31,511 bases of DNA. Origin: JAISXK01 sp031549625. Its GTDB lineage: Bacteria > Bacillota > Clostridia > Christensenellales > CAG-138. The first letter of the stretch is position 1. Every line of letters starts with the position of its first letter. A program made the position numbers and the translations under genes. Location: NCBI GenBank assembly GCA_031549625.1, contig JAVBPK010000110.1:1-31511 (forward strand), given 5' to 3'. The notes below the pieces were generated by a model. That model was not told where the DNA came from. It made no database searches and saw only the letters and a list, made by a program, of their open reading frames with translations. Positions 23,470 through 29,933 of this stretch are shown here, piece by piece.

Positions 23470-23825
23470 GCTTAAAAAAGAGTCGTGCCCACGGATTGAA
23501 AGTTTTTTCTTGGTCGGGATATGGGGCGGCGCCCCATCGTTCCCGCTCCAACTGTTTTGACCAAGTCAGGTTTTATGGAGGCTCCGCCTCCAAACCACCG
23601 CCAAATGGACTAGTCCCTTTGGAAACCCATAGCCGGAATGCCAAGGCATTCCGTTGGGAATATTTCCGCGCGCCCGGAGGGCGAGAGGTAAAATGCTGTG
23701 ACCCCGTCGAAAAACAGAGTTTTTCGACGGAACATAGTGCCCACATGTGGGCATGGGAATGGGATTCCCAAGGGATGTATCCCTTGGGCGGGGTATGGGG
23801 CAGCGCCCCATCGTTCCCCAGCCCC
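23470..23825. repeat. Large mosaic block of hairpin repeats between the deacylase promoter and pyrE
   Basis: This gene-free block is almost entirely palindromes. They are GGAGGC/GCCTCC (23577-23591), CGGAATGCC/GGCATTCCG (23634-23653), a 12-bp stem CCGTCGAAAAAC/GTTTTTCGACGG (23704-23730), CCCAAGGGAT/ATCCCTTGGG (23767-23788) and ATGGGGC/GCCCCAT (23795-23811), plus a second ATGGGGC-GGC-GCCCCAT copy near 23521-23538. Modules match other sites: 23738-23813 to 2138-2213, 23670-23730 reversed to 11552-11610, and about 23480-23505 to 11655-11680. No gene is supported; long ORFs here simply read through the repeats. Confidence 0.8.
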
Positions 23826-23835
23826 ATCGCTCCCG

Positions 23836-24402
23836 CTATACGCGGCTGCCGGGCTTCACAGGCGGTGGGCCGCCCGCCGCACAAACAGGGCAGGTTTCCG
23901 GTTCCCATGTTTCTATTTTCAGATCGATTGCGGCATAAACCGGCAACTTTAGCTCGCAGTCGGCCGCCCGCCTGTCTACCAGGCAAGCCACGCCGATCAC
24001 TTTCGCGCCAAGCGCTTCCAGCGCGCGCACGGTTTCCATGGTGGATTTCCCTGTGGTCACCACGTCTTCCGAAATGATGATACGGTCGTCCGCGTTTACC
24101 GCAAAGCCGCGGCGCAGCGCCATCTGGCCATCCACCCGTTCTGTGAATATGCTTTCCACATTTAGCTGGCGGGCCAATTCGTAGGATACCAAAATGCCGC
24201 CCATGGCGGGCCCGCAAATCTTTGTCGCGCCCAAAGCGCGCAGCTGTTCCGCAACGCCCGCAAGCGCCTGCTCCGCGTATTGCGGGAAGCGCAGCAACTG
24301 GGCGCACTGGCAATAGCGGTCGCTGTGGCGGCCCGACGAAAGCAGGAAATGCCCTGTCAGAAACGCGCCGCTTTCTCTCATCAGTTCCAATACATCGCTC
24401 AT
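23836..24402 (-). CDS. pyrE: Orotate phosphoribosyltransferase PyrE
   Basis: The 188-residue enzyme converts orotate and PRPP to orotidine monophosphate. The N-terminal SGAFLTGHFLLSSGRHSD segment, a GPAMGGILVSYELAR segment near 70, and the PRPP-binding RIIISEDVVTTGKSTMETV motif near 110-128 identify it. ATG 24402 follows AAGGAGG; the 16-residue in-frame upstream extension is not PyrE-like. It is the last pyr gene, 70 bases after pyrD, and its stop lies about 10 bases from the hairpin-repeat block. The C-terminus VKPGSRV looks complete. Confidence 0.95.
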   Translation of the reverse strand: MSDVLELMRESGAFLTGHFLLSSGRHSDRYCQCAQLLRFPQYAEQALAGVAEQLRALGATKICGPAMGGILVSYELARQLNVESIFTERVDGQMALRRGFAVNADDRIIISEDVVTTGKSTMETVRALEALGAKVIGVACLVDRRAADCELKLPVYAAIDLKIETWEPETCPVCAAGGPPPVKPGSRV

Positions 24403-24472
24403 ATGTTCCTCCTTGTTGTGCCGCGGCCGGGCGCGGCGTTCGGCTTGCATACACCGCGCATGACGCGCGTAT

Positions 24473-25378
24473 TTATACGGTTTTACGGATTTCTCCGATA
24501 TTCTGCAATTGTTCTTTTACGCAATACGCCTGCATCCCTTCTATGATTTCCAGCATGGCGCCTGGCCTGGCGAATGTCGCTGCGCCCACTTCCACGGCCC
24601 ACGCGCCCGCCATAATCATACACAGCGCATCCTCCGCGGTGGCGATTCCGCCCATGCCCACCACGGGTACGCGCACCGTTTTACACACCTGATGCACCAT
24701 CCGCAGCGCCAGCGGGAATATGGCGGGGCCTGATAAACCCGCGTATATGTTCTCAAAGACGGGTTTTCGGCTTTTGATATCTATCGCCATGCCGAGGAAT
24801 GTGTTTACCAGTGCGATACCGTCCGCGCCCGCGTCCTCGCAAGCCGCGGCCACGGCGCAAATATCCGGCGCGTTCGGTGAAAGCTTGACCAATACGGGGT
24901 GACGGCTGCGCTGTTTGACAATGTGGGTAATCTGTGCGGCGGCGTCCGGCTGCATGCCAAACGCCATACCCCCCGCTTTCACGTTTGGGCAAGATATGTT
25001 TAGTTCGATGATGTCGATGTCCGCCGCGTTTAAAAGTTCGGCGCCTTCCGCGTAATCCGCCTGCGTGTGCCCGCCTAAATTTGCAAGCACCGCCGGCCCA
25101 AGCGCGCGCATATTTGCCGCCTCCTGCTCCACAAACCATTGTACGCCCGGGTTTTCAAGGCCAATGCTGTTTAGCATGCCCGCGGGCGTTTCCCACACGC
25201 GGTGGCCCTTATTGCCGGGGCTGCCCGCCAGCGTTAAGCCCTTGGAAGAAATGCCGCCAAGTTTTGCGACGTCAAATTGTTCAAGGTATTCGCGTCCGAA
25301 CCCAAACGTGCCAGAGGCCGCAATCACCGGGTTTTGCAATGTTACGCCCAACAGCGCCGTTTTCAATGGATTATTCAT
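24473..25378 (-). CDS. pyrD: Dihydroorotate dehydrogenase B, catalytic subunit PyrD (class 1B)
   Basis: A 301-residue FMN enzyme that oxidises dihydroorotate to orotate. Support comes from NPVIAASGTFGFGREY near residue 15, KGLTLAGSPGNKGHRVWET near 50, ELNISCPNVKAGGMAFG near 130 with the catalytic-base Cys typical of class 1 enzymes, and VPVVGMGGIATAEDAL near 255. It pairs with PyrK, as expected for class 1B, which uses NAD. ATG 25378 follows GGAGGTG by 7 bases and overlaps the pyrK stop (ATGAATAA), so translation is coupled. The longer in-frame start at 25609 lies in pyrK and is not real. Confidence 0.96.
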   Translation of the reverse strand: MNNPLKTALLGVTLQNPVIAASGTFGFGREYLEQFDVAKLGGISSKGLTLAGSPGNKGHRVWETPAGMLNSIGLENPGVQWFVEQEAANMRALGPAVLANLGGHTQADYAEGAELLNAADIDIIELNISCPNVKAGGMAFGMQPDAAAQITHIVKQRSRHPVLVKLSPNAPDICAVAAACEDAGADGIALVNTFLGMAIDIKSRKPVFENIYAGLSGPAIFPLALRMVHQVCKTVRVPVVGMGGIATAEDALCMIMAGAWAVEVGAATFARPGAMLEIIEGMQAYCVKEQLQNIGEIRKTV

Positions 25379-26087
25379 CAAAAAACACCTCCGACGAGAG
25401 GAACACAGGGCCATCCTTGCAAACGCGGCGATTGCCAGACCGCGTCGGTATGCTGCAGCCAAGGCAAGCGCCCGCGCCGCAGGCCATGCGTTTTTCCAGC
25501 GAGACATACAAGTTTGCATTTGCAGATGCAGCCTTTTTATGCGCGGCGCGCAGCATGGGCTCCGGTCCGCAGGCATAATAGGTGGCAGGATGCGAGAAAC
25601 CCACATCATCCGTTATAAAGCCGCCCTGCCGCACATCCACCATGTCCGCGATATCGGAGAACATGCGCGCATAAAACGGCTCACCGCGATAGCCCAGATG
25701 CACGGCAATCCGCCGCGCCGGATTTTGTTCGCGCAGCTTGCGCAGCAGCAGGTACAGCGGCGCTGTGCCTATGCCGCCGCCTATCAGCACGGCGTCGCCT
25801 GCCACCAGCGGGAAGCCATTGCCATACGGGCCGTGGACGTCTATCTTTTGCCCGGGCATCAACGCGGTAAGCAGCTTTGTGCCCTTTCCCACCACTTGAT
25901 ACAAAAGCCGCACATCGCCCGTGCCCGCCTCGCAGTCAAACAGGCTGATGGGCCGTGGCAAAAAGGGCGCATCGCCATCCGCCGGCCGCACCATGAGGAA
26001 CTGGCCAGCCTGCCCCGTGGGCGCGCCGTACAGCCGCATAGCGTAAATGCCGTCGGTGAGCTGCGTATTCTCCACGATCACAGCCAT
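25371..26087 (-). CDS. pyrK: Dihydroorotate dehydrogenase B, electron-transfer subunit PyrK
   Basis: This 238-residue FAD/2Fe-2S protein passes electrons from the PyrD subunit to NAD. The flavin-binding LPRPISLFD is near residue 43, the GGGIGTAPLYLLLRKL nucleotide motif near 103, and the C-terminal cluster motif is CGAGACLGC followed by CKDGP, four cysteines as expected. It overlaps pyrF by 10 bases upstream and pyrD by 8 bases downstream, so the three are tightly coupled. Confidence 0.96.
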   Translation of the reverse strand: MAVIVENTQLTDGIYAMRLYGAPTGQAGQFLMVRPADGDAPFLPRPISLFDCEAGTGDVRLLYQVVGKGTKLLTALMPGQKIDVHGPYGNGFPLVAGDAVLIGGGIGTAPLYLLLRKLREQNPARRIAVHLGYRGEPFYARMFSDIADMVDVRQGGFITDDVGFSHPATYYACGPEPMLRAAHKKAASANANLYVSLEKRMACGAGACLGCSIPTRSGNRRVCKDGPVFLSSEVFFDE

Positions 26088-26929
26088 TGCTCGATATCCT
26101 CCCGCATGGCCCGCGTCGCTTGCCTGATATATACATCAAAATCCAATTCTTCCGTTTTGCCCTTGTGCGCTGTGATGAGCCCGCGCGATGAATTGACCAC
26201 GCCGCGCAGTTCCCCCCGGAAGAAGGCTGCAATGTCCTTGCCGGTACCTCCTTGCGCGCCATAGCCGGGAATAAGCAAAAATGTACGCGGCATCAGCTCG
26301 CGTATAAGCTCAAATTCTTCCGGGTATGTCAGCCCCGTCACCGCGCCTATGGAAGAATAGCCGCACGCGCCCATAAACGCCTCGCCCCACGCCGCAGCCT
26401 TTTGCGCAACGCACTGGAATAGCGTCTGACCGGAACAGTCAAGATCCTGAAAATCCTTCCCGCTGGGGTTGCTCGTTTTTACCAGCAGGAACAGCCCTTT
26501 TCCCTCCTGTACGTAAGGGTAGTAGGGTGAAACGGCGTCCTCGCCCATGTACGCGTTGATCGTGAGAAAATCCGCCTCAAAATCGCCCGTAAAGTGCCCT
26601 TTTGCGTATTGCGCGGCGGTGGAGGCGATATCGCCCCGCTTCACGTCGGAAATGACAATCGCGCCTTTTTTGCGGGCGTATTGCAGCGTTTTTGCGAACG
26701 CCTGCATGCCATCCAGCCCAAACGCTTCATAACAGGCTATCTGCGCCTTATAGCAGCCGACATCCTCCAGCGTGGCATCGATGATCCGCCTGTTAAAATC
26801 AAATAATTTTTCACCGTCGGAGCAATCCATATTCAAGAGCGCCTCCGGCAAAAAAGACAGCTGCGGGTCCAGCCCCAAGCACACAGGCCCCTGCTTTTGC
26901 ACTTTTGCGTACAGCCTATCGATATTCAT
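26078..26929 (-). CDS. pyrF: Orotidine-5'-phosphate decarboxylase PyrF (type 2)
   Basis: The 283-residue enzyme decarboxylates OMP to UMP. GPVCLGLDPQLSF near residue 15 and the catalytic Asp-Lys region SDVKRGDIASTAAQYAKGHF near 88 identify it. Its length and that motif place it in the longer type 2 group. I choose ATG 26929 (MNIDRLYAK), with AAGGTG about 9 bases upstream, over a GTG at 26941 that overlaps the ribosome site. It overlaps the end of pyrC by 14 bases. Confidence 0.95.
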   Translation of the reverse strand: MNIDRLYAKVQKQGPVCLGLDPQLSFLPEALLNMDCSDGEKLFDFNRRIIDATLEDVGCYKAQIACYEAFGLDGMQAFAKTLQYARKKGAIVISDVKRGDIASTAAQYAKGHFTGDFEADFLTINAYMGEDAVSPYYPYVQEGKGLFLLVKTSNPSGKDFQDLDCSGQTLFQCVAQKAAAWGEAFMGACGYSSIGAVTGLTYPEEFELIRELMPRTFLLIPGYGAQGGTGKDIAAFFRGELRGVVNSSRGLITAHKGKTEELDFDVYIRQATRAMREDIEQWL

Positions 26930-28076
26930 AACGGATTTCACCTTCCACCATCGTTTTTAGCACCTTTCCCCGCACCAGACAGCCATCAAAAGGCGTATTG
27001 CGTGAACGGGAAATCATGCGCTCTTTCATTATAACATGTTCTCCGCCGGTTTCGAGCACCACAATATCCGCCGGATACCCTTCCCGCAGCAGACCCGCCC
27101 GCAAACCAAGCCGCTGCGCCGGATGATACGAGCTCATCGCCGCGAAGCGGGTGAGCGGAATATCGTTTTCGAAAAACACTTGCAGGAATATTTGCGCGGC
27201 GTACTCGATATTCGAAATGCCCGCCATGCCGTTCGCCTTATCCGCTTCCGTATGCGGCGCGTGATCGGTGGACAGGCAATCGACGGTGCCGTCTTTCACG
27301 GCCTCTATCAGCGCTTGCACATCCTGCTTTTCGCGCAGTGGCGGGTTTACCTTATACGCGTTGTCGTAGCCAAACAAATGATGCGGCGTGACCTCGCACG
27401 TAAGAAGCAGCCCCTCTTTTTTTGCTTCGCGCACCATATGCGCCGTCTGCGCGTGGCTGATATGCCCGATGTGCAAATGGCCGCCCGTCTCGTGCAGCAG
27501 CGCGATATCCCGCGCGACGATTTTCCGCTCCGGCTGGCAGTGCGTGCTGATGATAAAGCCGTATTTTTCGCTCGCCTCCAGCAGCTGCCGCATGAACGCG
27601 TCGGAGAATATCGTGTTGCCGTCGTTGCTTATCATTCGGGTAACCTTGCTTAAAGCGGCGTAATCCGTGGGCGTACTGTCGCCAAGCCCTATCCCCGCCG
27701 CTGCGGCTTGTATCAGGCGGCAGCAGCGCAAGGATTTCGCTTTTTCGCTGTTTTGCAGCACCTGCTCTGCCGTCTCGAGCACAGGGCGGGTGTTTGCCAT
27801 GGCGCATATTGTGGCGTAACCGCCCGCCAGCGCTGCGCGCATGCCTGTTTCCATGGTCTCCTTATCGGGATACCCCGGATCGCGCAAATGGCAGTGCATA
27901 TCGATGAACGCGGGCATAATCGCCGCGCCCCGCACGTCGATGCGCTCCGTGCCGCGCATTGCGCCGCCCTGCAAAGAGGGCCCCGCGTACGCGATATCTC
28001 CGCCTTCCACAATGAGTGAGCCCTCTCGCTCACCGGCAGCGTCGATCAAGCGCGCGTTATAAAATTCCGTACTCAT
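26916..28076 (-). CDS. pyrC: Dihydroorotase PyrC
   Basis: A 386-residue amidohydrolase that closes carbamoyl-aspartate to dihydroorotate. The metal motif FIDMHCHLRDPGYPDKE is near residue 56, an IISTHCQPE segment with a zinc His near 175, and the DCLSTDHAPHT segment with the catalytic Asp near 270, all matching the class I dihydroorotase type. Its ATG overlaps the pyrI stop as ATGA, a typical coupled arrangement, and its end overlaps pyrF. Confidence 0.96.
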   Translation of the reverse strand: MSTEFYNARLIDAAGEREGSLIVEGGDIAYAGPSLQGGAMRGTERIDVRGAAIMPAFIDMHCHLRDPGYPDKETMETGMRAALAGGYATICAMANTRPVLETAEQVLQNSEKAKSLRCCRLIQAAAAGIGLGDSTPTDYAALSKVTRMISNDGNTIFSDAFMRQLLEASEKYGFIISTHCQPERKIVARDIALLHETGGHLHIGHISHAQTAHMVREAKKEGLLLTCEVTPHHLFGYDNAYKVNPPLREKQDVQALIEAVKDGTVDCLSTDHAPHTEADKANGMAGISNIEYAAQIFLQVFFENDIPLTRFAAMSSYHPAQRLGLRAGLLREGYPADIVVLETGGEHVIMKERMISRSRNTPFDGCLVRGKVLKTMVEGEIRYEYR

Positions 28077-28495
28077 AACCTTGTGCGCGCGTCACAATAT
28101 TCGCACGCGTATTCCATTTTGCTGGCGTCCACCAGATGAAACTCGATGTCGTCGATGTGTTCCTGGTTGGAGATGCAGCGCGGGTTTTTGCACGAAAGTA
28201 TGCCATGCACCTGCGGCGGCGGCTGCAATTTTAGCTTTTTGACCTGCTCGCCGTCCTGCACATATGTGATGGTAACACCCGGATCGACGAGACCCAGCAC
28301 ATCAAAGTTTATATCCAGGTCCGTTTCGATTTTTATGAGGTCCTTTTTACCCAGCTTGCTGCTGTCCACGTTGCGCATCAACACCACAACATCCGGCAGC
28401 TTGTCCAAACCCAGCTGCTGAAACAGCTTGTAACCGAGACCCGCGCGGATATGGTCGATCACAATGCCCTTTTTTAATTTGGAAACGTTAATCAT
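28073..28495 (-). CDS. pyrI: Aspartate carbamoyltransferase regulatory subunit PyrI
   Basis: The 140-residue protein binds nucleotide effectors (N-terminal KKGIVIDHIRAGLGYKLFQQLG) and holds a structural zinc with the C-terminal cysteines CKNPRC and CEYC. It makes the PyrB enzyme allosteric. PyrI is familiar from enterobacteria and archaea and is also present in some clostridia; Bacillus lacks it. It starts 13 bases after pyrB and overlaps pyrC by 4 bases. Confidence 0.96.
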   Translation of the reverse strand: MINVSKLKKGIVIDHIRAGLGYKLFQQLGLDKLPDVVVLMRNVDSSKLGKKDLIKIETDLDINFDVLGLVDPGVTITYVQDGEQVKKLKLQPPPQVHGILSCKNPRCISNQEHIDDIEFHLVDASKMEYACEYCDARTRL

Positions 28496-28508
28496 GCTCT
28501 TACTCCTT

Positions 28509-29435
28509 TCACAGCTCCACGCCCAGCAACTTCATGATGAGCGCCATGCGCACATACATCCCAAACCGCACCTGCTGAAAATACACGGCGCGCGGATCCG
28601 CGTCCACTTCGGTGGCGATTTCGTTTACGCGGGGCAAGGGGTGCATCACAATCATGTCGGCTTTCGCTTCCTGCATCTTCTCCTTCGTGAGTATGAAGAA
28701 ATCCTTCAGGCGCATGTATTCTTCTTCGCTGATAAAGCGTTCGCGCTGTACGCGGGACATATACAAGATATCCAGCGATGGAATAGCCGCGTTCAGGTCG
28801 CTGGTCGTCTCGTAAGAAACGTTTTTCTCCGCCAGCAGCTCGGTGATATAGGCCGGGATACGCAGTTCTTCGGGAGATATGAATAAGAAGCGCACATCCG
28901 GAAACCGCGCCATGCAGCTCACCAGCGAGTGGATGGTGCGCCCAAACTTCAAGTCGCCGCAAAACCCCAGCGTCAGGCCGGAAAATCCCTTTGGCTTGTA
29001 GTGGCGTATCGTCAAAAGATCAGTCAGCGTTTGCGTGGGATGGTGATGCCCGCCGTCCCCCGCGTTGATGACCGGGCAATCCGCGTATTGGCTCATCAGC
29101 CGTGCCGTGCCTTCCTTTGGGTGCCGCACCACAATCAGATCGGCGTATTGCGACACCGTGCGCGTGCTGTCGGCTATGGTTTCTCCCTTTGCCGCGCTGC
29201 TCGTCATTGGGTCGGAAAAGCCGATTACTCTGCCGCCAAGCCGCAGCATTGCCGCGTCAAACGAGAATTTTGTGCGCGTGGAAGGTTCATAAAACAAGCT
29301 TGCAAGCAGCTTGCCAGCGCACGCGTTCGCGTATTGTTCCGGATGTTCCAGCAGCAAATCGGCAAGCTCCAACACCTCCTCTATCTCCGTTAAAGTAAAG
29401 TCGTCCGGTGAAATCAGGCTGCGTCCTTTCAACAT
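28509..29435 (-). CDS. pyrB: Aspartate carbamoyltransferase catalytic subunit PyrB
   Basis: The 308-residue enzyme joins carbamoyl phosphate and aspartate in the first committed step of pyrimidine synthesis. The carbamoyl-phosphate motif SLFYEPSTRTKFSFDAAMLRLGG starts near residue 48 (contains STRT), NAGDGGHHHPTQTLTDLLTI near 128, and MHPLPRVNEI near 264. ATG 29435 has a good AAGGAAGGAA site. The same frame is open for 77 more codons upstream, to an ATG at 29666 with its own GGAG; that part contains the leader terminator and is probably a leader peptide, not enzyme sequence. Confidence 0.96.
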   Translation of the reverse strand: MLKGRSLISPDDFTLTEIEEVLELADLLLEHPEQYANACAGKLLASLFYEPSTRTKFSFDAAMLRLGGRVIGFSDPMTSSAAKGETIADSTRTVSQYADLIVVRHPKEGTARLMSQYADCPVINAGDGGHHHPTQTLTDLLTIRHYKPKGFSGLTLGFCGDLKFGRTIHSLVSCMARFPDVRFLFISPEELRIPAYITELLAEKNVSYETTSDLNAAIPSLDILYMSRVQRERFISEEEYMRLKDFFILTKEKMQEAKADMIVMHPLPRVNEIATEVDADPRAVYFQQVRFGMYVRMALIMKLLGVEL

Positions 29436-29666
29436 GCTTCGTTCCTTCCTTTCTTTTGCAAAATAGTTTATCTCTATATTCTTGCGAATGATGCCATACT
29501 TTATTTGCTGCCTGCAATGGGCGCATATATTTGTTCGCAGACGCCCGCGGATAAAAGGCCGAAAAAAAACACTGGGTGTAAAAACACCAGTGTTTAAAAA
29601 AATTCTAAATGAGATATCCGGTTTGGGCTTAGTTTTGCGGGAAGCATGTATTGCCTTCCTTTCCAT
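29436..29666 (-). CDS. Candidate pyr leader reading frame continuous with pyrB
   Basis: ATG 29666 has GGAG 8 bases upstream and begins MERKAIHASRKTKPKPDISF. Translation would cross the terminator hairpin (VFTPSVFFRP is encoded by its 3' side and T run). There is no stop before pyrB, so the frame is fused to it for 77 codons. It does not look like part of an enzyme. The layout parallels the E. coli pyrBI leader peptide, whose translation opens the attenuator when UTP is low. Whether an N-terminally extended PyrB is made is unknown. Confidence 0.45.
29562..29596 (-). terminator. Attenuator-like terminator in the pyrB leader
   Basis: On the minus strand a stem AAACACTGGTGT/ACACCCAGTGTTT (one bulged base) with a T-rich loop is followed by eight T, a strong intrinsic terminator. 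It lies about 125 bases before pyrB and is preceded by a T-rich stretch (29611-29596). Confidence 0.85.
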
Positions 29667-29687
29667 GAGCGCGGCTCCGTTTTAACA

Positions 29688-29716
29688 AGGATAAATCAAA
29701 AATCCACTTCCGTCAA
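29688..29716 (-). promoter_or_regulatory. Promoter of the pyr operon
   Basis: Minus-strand TTGACG (29716-29711), a 17-base spacer and TATCCT (29693-29688) form a good promoter. Transcription would start near 29681, only about 15 bases before the leader ATG. Between 29717 and 29920 I see no gene and no convincing promoter for the plus-strand gene that follows. Confidence 0.65.
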
Positions 29717-29933
29717 TGCCTTTTTTCGGGGGGGAATGCATAAAAATTTGCACAAAAACGGGTCCAAATGTATATGTTTTGTAAATTTTGCTTGAAGAGG
29801 CCCATTTTAGGGTAAAAAAAGATACAGCCGGTCGATAAAGTATGCTAATATGGAAAAAACAAGCTTTATTGGAAAATGGCGGTTCGCGCCAAATTTGGTT
29901 TACATCGGGCGCGCATTAGAGGAGGGAACCTAC

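Noticed and set aside
23470..23825. CRISPR array
   Set aside because: The palindromes are of different sequences with no regular spacer length and no cas genes nearby.
23573..24454. Minus-strand ORF overlapping pyrE
   Set aside because: It runs in a different frame of pyrE and then through the hairpin repeats; pyrE itself has the proper motifs and start.
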